Part shown: positions 8,873 to 16,316 of the stretch, one piece after another
Layout: every line of letters starts with the position of its first letter
Position numbering within the stretch: the first letter of the stretch is position 1
From: Candidatus Nanohalarchaeota archaeon
GTDB taxonomy: Archaea > EX4484-52 > B79-G9
DNA length: 34,165 nucleotides
Reading direction: 5' to 3'
NCBI GenBank assembly: GCA_030634545.1
Contig: DAOWAN010000011.1
Coordinates: 1 to 34,165 of the forward strand
Translations under genes and position numbers: made by a program
Notes under the pieces: generated by a model
Told to the model about the DNA's origin: nothing
The model's input: only the letters and a program-made list of their open reading frames with translations
Databases searched by the model: none

Positions 8873-10026
8873 CAAAGAACACAACAATAATTTCATTCAT
8901 ACTAATAACTGCATTATCATTCATCCTACTCTCACAATCAAACATCACATCTGATTACATATTAAATCCTTTAGGGCTGAGTACAAAAATGCTGACACCC
9001 GATGGTATGGGCATAAACCTCTTATACTTTACACTATTTCTACTCATATTCCCACTATCTTATTCCATACTGTGTCTATATTCATTATCCATAAAAGATC
9101 TGGACCGCACAATACTTATAGCACCAGTGTTATTGGCTCCTTTAATAATATTCTTTCTTGGAATCTCCATAGCCTCACTTTTAATTACCGCAGGTTTTAT
9201 CATCTCAGTCTTTCTGGCTCACTACCGTTCATATCAGGACAAAGAGCACTACAAGAAAATAAGTATCTATGACATAACAAAAAACAGTACCTCAAAATCA
9301 CTTCTCACTCTAAACATAGTGATTGCCCTGGCATTATACTTATTGCTCGCCACAAGCCCTCTGGACCCAAAAGACCGTCTGGAATCAGACCTTGATGGGG
9401 TGATGAGTAACATAATGCCTCTAATGTTGCAGGATTCAGTATTAGAAGAGCAAAAACAGCAGGCATATGTTTTTATTGAACACATGGAAAGTGCGCTCCT
9501 AAATTCAATGGAAGCAGGCATATCCGATCTCACAAGAGAAGAAAGTGATATGTGTGCCAGCGCTCTAAGAAAAGACATGGACAAAATCGATGCTATTGCA
9601 AAATCCGCAGTTGACGAACAATTTGAAGCTCAGCTGAACACTACTCTGTCCTCAGGTCTTCTTCCAAAACCACTGATAGAACAATACTCAAAATACTATC
9701 CTTTACTTATAGTCATATCTCTATTCGCAACCCTTGAAATATTGCGTATAATGTTTTTTGTGCATCTAAGCGCAATATATGCCTGGCTCTTAAGCAAATT
9801 CATAGACATATCCCCTGAACCACAAAACAGCACCAAAGCAGCAGAAATAAAAAAAGCTGTACTCAATCAAAACAATCCCCCAGCCACCGCAAACAATACA
9901 ACATCGAGGTCTCAGAATGCAATGAATTCCACACCGCGCACATCTAATTCAGAATCATCCTATAATTCAGATCCATATTACTGCGCAGTCGATGAATTAC
10001 CGCAAAGAAAAACAGACACATATTAA
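8857..10026 (+). CDS. Polytopic membrane protein with helical domain
   Basis: A 389-residue protein starting at a GTG that overlaps the end of the surface-protein gene; an AGGAAAG sequence lies just upstream. About six hydrophobic segments can be seen: residues near 10-27, 52-76, 85-105, 107-125, 148-166, and a long one at 285-320. Between the fourth and the last group lies a soluble mostly helical segment (about 170-280) with many Glu and Met. The C-terminal 60 residues are Asn/Thr/Ser-rich and disordered. No family was recognised. Translational overlap with the surface protein suggests they form a complex, perhaps with this protein as membrane platform. Confidence 0.75.
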   Translation: MVIILTKNTTIISFILITALSFILLSQSNITSDYILNPLGLSTKMLTPDGMGINLLYFTLFLLIFPLSYSILCLYSLSIKDLDRTILIAPVLLAPLIIFFLGISIASLLITAGFIISVFLAHYRSYQDKEHYKKISIYDITKNSTSKSLLTLNIVIALALYLLLATSPLDPKDRLESDLDGVMSNIMPLMLQDSVLEEQKQQAYVFIEHMESALLNSMEAGISDLTREESDMCASALRKDMDKIDAIAKSAVDEQFEAQLNTTLSSGLLPKPLIEQYSKYYPLLIVISLFATLEILRIMFFVHLSAIYAWLLSKFIDISPEPQNSTKAAEIKKAVLNQNNPPATANNTTSRSQNAMNSTPRTSNSESSYNSDPYYCAVDELPQRKTDTY

Positions 10027-10231
10027 CCACTTTAGATTTATAGAGGATGAGCGTTACAACATTTATTTGCTCTGGATATCTATTTACATACACTGTCCAT
10101 ACACCAATCAATCTATGCAAATTCGCTCAATCAGCACATCCCTGACATGTGACCTATGCTATTGGTTCAAAACAGAACAAGAACTCCCAAAAGCGATACT
10201 GTAATTTCATGATTAATAACTGTCCTGTAAA

Positions 10232-10681
10232 TCAACTCTTAATATGAATCTTATTACCGTCAATTTCATAATTAATAGAAAAAAGATCATCCGCAAAATT
10301 AACATCCATATAATCAACACTAGCTGCGATTTCAGGATAATCTGCAAGCAATATGGCATTAATATCATTCTGAGCAGTCCCGGGATTAGCGACAATACCT
10401 TTCAGCACAAAACACACCCTCTCATCCTCCGCATCCCTTGTTTCAACCCAGCATAACTCAATAAAATGAGCAAAATCATCTGCATTAAACGGTCCCTCGA
10501 TAAATGCGGCATTCGTATCAATATCCTCATCTAAATTTGGACTGGCAATAGTATCCCATTGCTTCATAATATCTTTCCTGAAACTATAGATCATTCCGAT
10601 AACAACAGACACAACCACAAGTATGATCACCAGCTTCGCAATATACTCAAGAGACATCTGTGCTTTTCGACTTAACTTCAT
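10232..10681 (-). CDS. Class III signal peptide (archaeal pilin-like) protein
   Basis: A 149-residue protein beginning MKLSRKAQMSLEYIAKL. It carries the QxSxEx2L motif of class III signal peptides (PF04021), with predicted prepilin-peptidase cleavage between Ala7 and Gln8, followed by a 20-residue hydrophobic helix (LVIILVVVSVVIGMIYSF). The globular part has Cys pairs in ELCWVETRDAEDERVCF. Such proteins polymerise through the N-terminal helix into pilus-like filaments, or anchor in the membrane. Its ATG overlaps the stop of the upstream gene by four bases (ATGA), so it is translationally coupled in a minus-strand operon. Confidence 0.85.
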   Translation of the reverse strand: MKLSRKAQMSLEYIAKLVIILVVVSVVIGMIYSFRKDIMKQWDTIASPNLDEDIDTNAAFIEGPFNADDFAHFIELCWVETRDAEDERVCFVLKGIVANPGTAQNDINAILLADYPEIAASVDYMDVNFADDLFSINYEIDGNKIHIKS

Positions 10682-11250
10682 GCTTTCACCATAACCGTAT
10701 CACTGACCTCGTTATACTCAATTAATATTAGTGGCTGGTCCTTAATAAATGAATCCTTCACATCCCATTCAATCGTATCATGAATCCCGCAATTGCCATC
10801 ATATGGCACAGGATTTCCACTCTCATCAATAATCAGATTATTCTCAAGAACATCGCATCCTCCCTCATCCTCAAGGAGCTTGGTAACATTAGATTCATAT
10901 ATGTTCTCATTAGGATGTTCATCGACAAGCAGAGCATAGCAAAGCCGCACATTATCCTCCTGTAGGCATCCTGCCTTATGCTGGTAGCATGTGATAGCAT
11001 GCGCCGCAATCTCGCGGGTAAAACTCTCCGTATCTGAATCCGTCATCCTATACCGCTCAGAACTGCATGTCGTCATCTCACAAAACGCCGGTGGATCAGC
11101 AATACTCGAATAAAAAGAACAGAAAATTCTTGACACAGAAAGATTAATTACTCCCAGAAACGAAAGAAGCACAAACAATGATACAAAACCTATTGTAATG
11201 ATACCTATAGTCTCAAACGCCAAGCCCTTTTTATTCAAATACCTGCCCAT
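10678..11250 (-). CDS. Pilin-like, N-terminally anchored Cys-containing protein
   Basis: A 190-residue protein beginning MGRYLNKKGLAFETIGI: a short basic head, KKG, then a 22-residue hydrophobic helix (to SFLGVINL). This is the layout of archaeal type IV pilin-like precursors, although the motif is less canonical than in the following gene. The outer part contains about ten cysteines spread along its length (CSFYSS, CEMTTCS, CYQHKAGC, CYAL, GGCD, GNCG). The start is supported by a TATA element (11272-11280) 26 bases upstream. Its stop overlaps the start of the downstream class III protein. The family is unknown. Confidence 0.75.
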   Translation of the reverse strand: MGRYLNKKGLAFETIGIITIGFVSLFVLLSFLGVINLSVSRIFCSFYSSIADPPAFCEMTTCSSERYRMTDSDTESFTREIAAHAITCYQHKAGCLQEDNVRLCYALLVDEHPNENIYESNVTKLLEDEGGCDVLENNLIIDESGNPVPYDGNCGIHDTIEWDVKDSFIKDQPLILIEYNEVSDTVMVKA

Positions 11251-11271
11251 AACAAATAATAGGTCACTCTA

Positions 11272-11280
11272 CTAAATAAA
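11272..11280 (-). promoter_or_regulatory. TATA box of the 11250 pilin-like gene
   Basis: On the minus strand TTTATTTAG is centred 26 bases before the ATG at 11250, which predicts a leaderless transcript. The gene can therefore be transcribed independently of the 11905 gene upstream. Confidence 0.5.
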
Positions 11281-11296
11281 GCTTTCCTCAAAGCAG

Positions 11297-11905
11297 CTAG
11301 CAATTCTCTGTACACGTATCACAAAGTGTCTGCGCAATATCCACACATTCAGTATAGAAGATATCAGCGGGGTCACAATTATCCATAAAATCAGCACATA
11401 ACTCACTGCATTTTTCAATACAGCACACTCCGACACATATCGCATTCGTATGCGCAATATCAATCCGCCTTTTCGATGCTGAATACGTTATCTTGATTTC
11501 ACTATCTTTCTCAAAAATTTCCCAATAAACTTTATCCTCGTCACCGCAGCCATCATAAGCCACGTCTTCTATATTCAGATAACTGTTCGCCAAATACCCG
11601 CAATCCAGATACCTGTTAAAATCCGACTCTGTATAGTTTTCAGTAGAATTTATAATCAATGTATAACACACATCATTCTCTTTAGAATTACCTTTTTTAT
11701 TCAGTTTCCAGCAATTTTTTGTAAGTATTGCAAGCGTCTCAGAAACATAATCTGGATCTCCAACCACATTATCTTCCACAAACGAATTCTTTACACCGAT
11801 TCCAAACTTACTAACCATAGAAAAAAGCAACATCCCAAGAGTAAGCGCAAAAATAATCATAATTATCTCAGGATAAGCCATAATTGCCCCTTTTCTTCTC
11901 TTCAT
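11297..11905 (-). CDS. Pilin-like anchored protein with very Cys-rich tail
   Basis: The preferred start gives MKRRKGAIMAYPEI, a basic head followed by a hydrophobic helix (MIIFALTLGMLLFSMV), and 202 residues in all. Two in-frame ATGs upstream (11914 and 11923) are possible because the TATA box predicts transcription starting near 11921. The outer domain has paired cysteines and N-x-S/T sites. The last 47 residues hold ten cysteines, including CVGVCC, CSELC, CDTC and a CDP motif that recurs in the divergent gene at 12767. The tail could be disulfide-knotted or metal-binding. The gene ends in TAG. No family was recognised. Confidence 0.75.
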   Translation of the reverse strand: MKRRKGAIMAYPEIIMIIFALTLGMLLFSMVSKFGIGVKNSFVEDNVVGDPDYVSETLAILTKNCWKLNKKGNSKENDVCYTLIINSTENYTESDFNRYLDCGYLANSYLNIEDVAYDGCGDEDKVYWEIFEKDSEIKITYSASKRRIDIAHTNAICVGVCCIEKCSELCADFMDNCDPADIFYTECVDIAQTLCDTCTENC

Positions 11906-11943
11906 AAGAACCATATAAACCATATAGTTTATAGCTGCACCAG

Positions 11944-11953
11944 TATATATAAT
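11944..11953 (-). promoter_or_regulatory. TATA box of the divergent pilin-like gene
   Basis: TATATATAAT on the plus strand reads as ATTATATATA on the minus strand. Its centre lies about 26 bases before position 11922, so the transcript should begin at or near the ATG at 11923, 18 bases before the preferred start at 11905. Confidence 0.65.
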
Positions 11954-12007
11954 TTAATTCAGCCGAATTAGAGTCTTTTGAGCCATAGTTCAGGTCGTTA
12001 CTAAATA

Positions 12008-12042
12008 ATCCCGATATTTTAGAAAATATCTACTTCTGGGAT
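12008..12042. repeat. Nested palindrome in the divergent intergenic region
   Basis: GATATTTT (12013-12020) and AAAATATC (12023-12030) form a perfect 8-bp inverted repeat with a 2-base gap. Outside it, ATCCC (12008-12012) and GGGAT (12038-12042) form a second inverted pair. The region between the two divergent promoters (11954-12152) holds no gene. The palindrome could be an operator or part of an origin. Confidence 0.6.
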
Positions 12043-12125
12043 AGCAACAGAATGAAAAAAGCGCACGCCCAAGAGAAGCAAAGCAGAAGAATAGTTCAGA
12101 TATGCTTGGCAACTACATCAAAGTC

Positions 12126-12138
12126 ACTAAAAAGTAGT
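12126..12138. promoter_or_regulatory. Putative operator ACTAAAAAGTAGT (shared with 29235-29247)
   Basis: The 13-base word ACTA-AAAAG-TAGT is an interrupted palindrome located just upstream of the TATA box at 12153. The identical 13-mer occurs at 29235-29247, about the same distance upstream of the TATA box for the gene at 29049. The two genes may share a regulator. Confidence 0.4.
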
Positions 12139-12152
12139 TACAAAACGAAAGG

Positions 12153-12160
12153 TTTATAAA
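12153..12160 (+). promoter_or_regulatory. TATA box deciding the start of the 12183 gene
   Basis: TTTATAAA is centred 26 bases before the ATG at 12183. A leaderless transcript would exclude the in-frame ATG at 12168, which lies between box and start. Confidence 0.65.
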
Positions 12161-12182
12161 GACTAGAATGTATATTAGTGCT

Positions 12183-12551
12183 ATGAATTATGATACTGGT
12201 ATGGGTGGCAAGAAAGCATACGGCTTTTTGAAATATGGTGATTCAGGCAAATTTGAAAATGAATTACCTGAAATTTGTAAAGTTGTGGGTATGCCAGAGC
12301 TTAACTATTCATTCAACGATATTTCTCCGATAGAAGGCGATGAAGAATTAACAGATCTTGCTAAAAATGCAGAACAATGTGGTATGAATTACATGATAAC
12401 CGCAACCGATAGTGGAAATAACAAATCAGTTGCTGGTGAAGTCGCTACTCTTTTTAATCAAGCATATCAATCCCCTCTTTATGACTCTGGTGCTCCGTTT
12501 GAGGGCGAAATTGTTTACAGAATTGGTAACAAGTATGCTTTTGTAGATTAA
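12183..12551 (+). CDS. Small soluble protein of unknown function
   Basis: A 122-residue acidic soluble protein (MNYDTGMGGKKAYGFLKYGD...) with no membrane segment and a mixed alpha/beta look. It ends RIGNKYAFVD. It stands alone between two divergent runs of pilin-like genes, with its own TATA box and a putative operator. The plus strand here is already G/T-rich, unlike the genes left of 12 kb. No family was recognised; a regulatory or effector role is possible but unsupported. Confidence 0.7.
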   Translation: MNYDTGMGGKKAYGFLKYGDSGKFENELPEICKVVGMPELNYSFNDISPIEGDEELTDLAKNAEQCGMNYMITATDSGNNKSVAGEVATLFNQAYQSPLYDSGAPFEGEIVYRIGNKYAFVD

Positions 12552-12718
12552 ACCTTCCATTTTCTTATAATGTATTCAGTGACAATGCGTACTTTCGAGT
12601 ATAGTGCCCTATTCTATAGAAATTCACAAAAACACACCACTTCCATGCAATACCTCTCAATACCAAAGAACACTCTGGCACCACAGAAAAAAAATCAATC
12701 CCCCCGTAAATCAATTTC

Positions 12719-12726
12719 TTTATATT
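12719..12726 (+). promoter_or_regulatory. TATA box of the plus-strand pilin-like operon
   Basis: TTTATATT is centred about 26.5 bases before the ATG at 12749. Transcription should start at or near 12749, giving either a leaderless start there or an 18-base leader before the ATG at 12767. Confidence 0.6.
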
Positions 12727-12766
12727 GCAGGACAGACATAGATAAGTTATGGTTTCTCATTGTAAA

Positions 12767-13264
12767 ATGAGGCGAAAGGGAGTATCTGTTACTGTAGAGT
12801 CTGTTCTTTTCATCGGCGGCTTAATTGCATCTATGTTGTTCTTTGCATCCTTTTATAATCTTGCGATGTACCAGATTGGCAATGTACTCACTACATCAGA
12901 AAGAGAACTAGCAGGTGAATTGAAGTCAAAGATAAGCATGGTTTCTTTATCTGCCCCGGATAATGTCGAGTATCTGTTTGATACTTCTGCAAGAACATAC
13001 AAACTGACAGTTGATAAACGTAAACTATCGATAAAATATCCAACAAGGGATGCTGTATCTGTACTCATTTCAGAGAATATAAAGGATGTAGATATAGAAG
13101 ATGCAAGTAAGATATGCATAATCAAAACAGATGACATGATTGAACTTAAAGACGGAACCTGTGCAAGTATATGTAATATTAATGATGAAGTATGTGACAA
13201 AGGGTGCAGGTTATTTGATGTATGTGACCCCAAATGCAGGGATTGTGAGAGCCGTGATAATTAG
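12767..13264 (+). CDS. Pilin-like anchored protein with Cys-rich tail
   Basis: From the preferred ATG the protein is 165 residues. It has a head MRRKGVSVTVESVLF, typical of a basic pilin-like leader, running into a hydrophobic helix (IGGLIASMLFFASFYNL). An in-frame ATG at 12749 would add MVSHCK. The outer part is beta-rich. The last 36 residues contain seven cysteines with spacing C-x3-C-x6-C-x3-C-x5-C-x3-C-x2-C and a CDP motif shared with the divergent protein at 11297. It heads a run of four tightly packed genes. The family is unknown. Confidence 0.75.
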   Translation: MRRKGVSVTVESVLFIGGLIASMLFFASFYNLAMYQIGNVLTTSERELAGELKSKISMVSLSAPDNVEYLFDTSARTYKLTVDKRKLSIKYPTRDAVSVLISENIKDVDIEDASKICIIKTDDMIELKDGTCASICNINDEVCDKGCRLFDVCDPKCRDCESRDN

Positions 13265-14018
13265 GAAACAACAACCTAAAGGGCAGTTGAATATATTTAC
13301 TCAGCCGATACTGTTGATTCTACTTATAAGTATTTTCGCGATCTTTGTGATAAAGACTCTGGAAGTAAATGTGCATATTGCAAGAGAAGCAGAGGAATAT
13401 GATTTTAAGTCAAAATCGATACCCATATTCAATGAGGTTATGAACTGCATCTCCTGTGATACCAGCAGACATCCTTATCTTGTAAGTGCTTCTAAGCTTA
13501 ATCAGTTTAATGAAGATTTTATCAATAATGAAGCGCCATGTATGAGAGATGAGAAGCTGGGGTGGAGTGCAGTAGTAAAAGATATTGTCTCGCCAGGCAG
13601 TAAATCATGGCACTTAGGTGAGCCAGAAGATTCAAAAATGCATGGATTAAAGCACGAATACGCATTTACTCTGCCAGTTGCAATCAGGTATGAAGATGGT
13701 TCTGTAAGGGCAGGTGAACTGAATCTTAATTTAAGACATGGTGATCTTGAGTCTGTAGTCGGGATAATTGAGAAAGTGCATAATATGGGCTCAGAGATGG
13801 GTAAATCTGCAAGTGCTTCAATGACTATCAGGCTTAATTATCCTCTTCGTATGACTGAGTCAAATGGCAGGACAAGTATATGTATTGTGACTGATGGTGA
13901 TAATTTTTGCAGGACCCTAAGTTTTAGTACTATTGAGTTCGAGCAGATTGATGCAGGGAATCAGTATATTGTTTTTAAATATAATCATAATACTAAATTA
14001 TTGAGAGTTATTAACTGA
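13254..14018 (+). CDS. N-terminally anchored extracytoplasmic protein, pilin-like head
   Basis: The frame is open further upstream, but the preceding gene occupies it. The best start is the GTG at 13254 (or 13245), overlapping that gene's end by 11 bases. It gives a basic head ending PKGQLNIFTQ followed by a hydrophobic helix (PILLILLISIFAIFVIKTL), so about 254 residues in all. A CISC pair lies near residue 60 from this start. The outer domain is mixed alpha/beta with no recognised family. A KG/Q junction before the hydrophobic helix resembles a class III cleavage site, but the Ser and Glu of the motif are missing. Confidence 0.7.
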   Translation: MIIRKQQPKGQLNIFTQPILLILLISIFAIFVIKTLEVNVHIAREAEEYDFKSKSIPIFNEVMNCISCDTSRHPYLVSASKLNQFNEDFINNEAPCMRDEKLGWSAVVKDIVSPGSKSWHLGEPEDSKMHGLKHEYAFTLPVAIRYEDGSVRAGELNLNLRHGDLESVVGIIEKVHNMGSEMGKSASASMTIRLNYPLRMTESNGRTSICIVTDGDNFCRTLSFSTIEFEQIDAGNQYIVFKYNHNTKLLRVIN

Positions 14019-14546
14019 ATGATGCTGTGTGTTTTTATGATTTTATCTGAATATAGAAAAAGGTGTAGAAAAGGTCAGGAGTCAATGCTGAATATCATGG
14101 CTGTAGTCATGCTTGTCTCAGTAGTATTTTTGTATTTCTTTTTTGTTACGCAGAACCAGAAGATTGAGTCTTCTAATATGATTGCGAAGCAGCAGAAGTA
14201 TAAGTATGCCGAGATTGTATTAATGAATATGTATTATGTGCAGCCAGATGGCGCTCATAGTACTGTTGCAGAAATTATTGGCGAATCGCAGCGGTTTTCA
14301 GATGAGGATCATGATTGGGTGTATTTTGTACAGGATTCCAGGGTAGATGCACAGGCTATTGTCTGGCAGTACCTTAGCCAGACTTTGACAGACTATAATT
14401 ATTATTTTTTTGTTGAGAGAGATAGTGGCAGGTCATTTGAGATTAATGCAGAGCCTCCGCAGGATGTTGATATTATGGTGCACCGGTGCTTAGTTCCTAT
14501 GCCTGATCCTGTAGAATCTGCGGTTGCGTATCTGTATATATGGTGA
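14019..14546 (+). CDS. Pilin-like anchored protein
   Basis: It starts one base after the previous stop. A later in-frame ATG (14037) is possible. The head CRKGQESMLNIMAVVML has the KG/QxS layout of class III signal peptides, followed by a hydrophobic helix (VVFLYFFFVTQ). The outer domain of about 130 residues is rich in Gln, Tyr and Asp (FVQDSRVDAQAIVWQYL) and has only one cysteine, unlike its neighbours. It is the third gene of the operon, and the tight packing argues for co-translation. Confidence 0.75.
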   Translation: MMLCVFMILSEYRKRCRKGQESMLNIMAVVMLVSVVFLYFFFVTQNQKIESSNMIAKQQKYKYAEIVLMNMYYVQPDGAHSTVAEIIGESQRFSDEDHDWVYFVQDSRVDAQAIVWQYLSQTLTDYNYYFFVERDSGRSFEINAEPPQDVDIMVHRCLVPMPDPVESAVAYLYIW

Positions 14547-14555
14547 AGTGATAGT

Positions 14556-15875
14556 ATGAAAGGCACAAGTATTGCGGTTTTTGGGTTTGTGGTTATAGGA
14601 CTTGCTGTTGCAGGGCTTATATGGATGCAGTATAATGCTAATATGGGTATTAGTGAAAAACTCAGTTCTACTGATACTCTTGTTTTTTCAAGGATAAATG
14701 AGGAGTCCTGTAAAGTTCTTTCTTATGCTGAAATAGCTCTTGGTATTTCGTCCAGTCGTGCTTTAGATACTGTTGCCAAGAGAGGAGGCTGGCGAAATGA
14801 CAATATCCGATACTGGCAGTGTATTACAGAACAGGTGCCGGATGTTTCCGAAGTTATTTCAGAGGTAAATGATGAGACTATAGATATTGTGAATTCATAT
14901 CTCTCTTTGATTGAAGATAAAGGTGATGTGATTGATTTTGTGAGAGTGGACAGATTATCTTGTGTGAATACCAATTTTTCTGATAACAATGATAACGTTG
15001 TTGTCAGAGGCAGTGGACTGGATGTCCGGATGAGTGACGGGAATTCTTTTGTAAGCAGTGAAGATATAGTTGTTGAAAAGGATTTAGGTGAAAATAATTT
15101 CTTGTATGATTATAGTGTATTGAAAGACTGGGTTTCCGATGATGTGCTTCGAAAGTATATCGAGAAGAATTTGAATGATGATGCGATTATGCCCTCTGGC
15201 TTGAGTTACGAGTCCTGTTCATGCAGTGATCCAATCTGTCCTGATGCTCAAAGTGTAGCAGACATGATTTTTCCATGCTGGGAGATGAAGATAAGGTCTG
15301 TAGTGGAAAATGCAGTCGATGACGCAGTCAGGACTTTGGTCAATGATAACTTGTACTTTGACAGGGAGAATGTAGATTGTGATGCAGTTATCCATTGTAT
15401 CTCTATAAAATCACCAGTAATTATTAATGAAAAAAAGCGTAGCTATGACTCAGATGGGTGCTGTAGTAGGTCATGCACAAATTGTGCAAGAGACAGATGT
15501 GCGATTGCAGGTACAGAAAAAATCTGCGACACAACGTCAAGTGAATCTGTTTGTGAAAAGCCGGATTGCGAAGTAGATTATAGTTACAAAGAATATTGTA
15601 TTGTATCCAGCGAAAGTCCTGTGCTGCATACTCCGGATGAATGGCAGTATTTAAACGAAGAAGAGGAAGAGATATGTGAAACCTGCTGTAGCTTAAGTTT
15701 CGGGTTGATATATGATACTGATGTGGATTTAACTCTGGTATGCCATGACCGCTCAACATCAGTCGCAGGAGAGGACGGTATTGAGGCACTTGAATGGAGG
15801 GTAAATTTATTTGTAAGTGCCATAAGCACGACCGGTGCGGATTATTTGAAAGATAATTCTCCCGGGTGCGGATAA
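14556..15875 (+). CDS. Large Cys-rich extracytoplasmic protein with N-terminal anchor
   Basis: A 439-residue protein, MKGTSIAVFGFVVIGLAVAG and onward: a single hydrophobic helix at residues 5-24 as signal anchor and a long acidic outer domain. Cysteines cluster in the second half (CSCSDPICPD, CCSRSCTNCARDRC, ICETCCS), more than 20 in total, which suggests disulfides or metal sites outside the cell. Asp/Glu are abundant. It is the largest of the anchored proteins and could be the tip or adhesin of a filament; this is inferred from size and position only. GGTGA overlaps the previous stop and could act as a ribosome binding site. Confidence 0.75.
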   Translation: MKGTSIAVFGFVVIGLAVAGLIWMQYNANMGISEKLSSTDTLVFSRINEESCKVLSYAEIALGISSSRALDTVAKRGGWRNDNIRYWQCITEQVPDVSEVISEVNDETIDIVNSYLSLIEDKGDVIDFVRVDRLSCVNTNFSDNNDNVVVRGSGLDVRMSDGNSFVSSEDIVVEKDLGENNFLYDYSVLKDWVSDDVLRKYIEKNLNDDAIMPSGLSYESCSCSDPICPDAQSVADMIFPCWEMKIRSVVENAVDDAVRTLVNDNLYFDRENVDCDAVIHCISIKSPVIINEKKRSYDSDGCCSRSCTNCARDRCAIAGTEKICDTTSSESVCEKPDCEVDYSYKEYCIVSSESPVLHTPDEWQYLNEEEEEICETCCSLSFGLIYDTDVDLTLVCHDRSTSVAGEDGIEALEWRVNLFVSAISTTGADYLKDNSPGCG

Positions 15876-15907
15876 TAAGTTTTCAGGCATTCATATTAAT
15901 GATTAAA

Positions 15908-15917
15908 CATATATATT
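15908..15917 (+). promoter_or_regulatory. TATA box of the 15942 gene
   Basis: ATATATATTA lies about 29 bases before the ATG at 15942. The ATG at 15918 touches the box and would lie upstream of the predicted transcription start, so 15942 is preferred. Confidence 0.55.
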
Positions 15918-15941
15918 ATGCGAAACATAATTAGTGTTATT

Positions 15942-16316
15942 ATGCCTGCAATGAATGTGATGCTGAATAATGTTGTTGGTCGTGTAAATGACAACAGCAA
16001 AAGAGTACGTGAACTTGAAGAAAACATAAGGAATCTCAAGGAGCAGTTGAACTCACTGCAGACAGAGTCTATTAAACAAAAGAAGACAATAATAGAAAAT
16101 GATACCTCTACAAAAAGTACAATCAAGCAGATACTTGACAGGCTTGCAAACCTTGAAGTTGATATTGATAAGATTCACCGCGAGATAAGGGAATTAGTAC
16201 CGCGCAGAGAGTTTAAGGAAACAGAGAATTATCTTGATTTGATAAACCCGATAACCACGAAATTCGTGACCCGAAAAGAAGTTGAAGAGATGATTGAGGA
16301 GAAGGAGAGGCTATGA
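15942..16316 (+). CDS. Small coiled-coil cytoplasmic protein
   Basis: A 124-residue protein starting MPAMNVMLNNVVGRVND. The centre is a continuous heptad helix (RVRELEENIRNLKEQLNSLQ, then IKQILDRLANLEVDIDKIH), and the end is charged (VEEMIEEKERL). No signal peptide. Its stop overlaps the start of the next gene by four bases, so the two are coupled. It is a likely partner of the following coiled-coil protein. No family was recognised. Confidence 0.75.
   Translation: MPAMNVMLNNVVGRVNDNSKRVRELEENIRNLKEQLNSLQTESIKQKKTIIENDTSTKSTIKQILDRLANLEVDIDKIHREIRELVPRREFKETENYLDLINPITTKFVTRKEVEEMIEEKERL

Noticed and set aside
9992-10204. 70-codon plus-strand frame after the membrane-protein gene
   Set aside because: It overlaps the preceding gene, has no promoter or ribosome binding site, and its composition is unlike the neighbouring proteins.
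12137-12150. Origin recognition box
   Set aside because: Only AAACGAAAGG matches the core, it occurs once here, and no orc1/cdc6 is in the window; kept only as weak support for the skew finding.
12570-12770. 66-codon frame between the small soluble protein and the pilin-like operon
   Set aside because: It covers the operon's TATA box and overlaps its first gene; no support.
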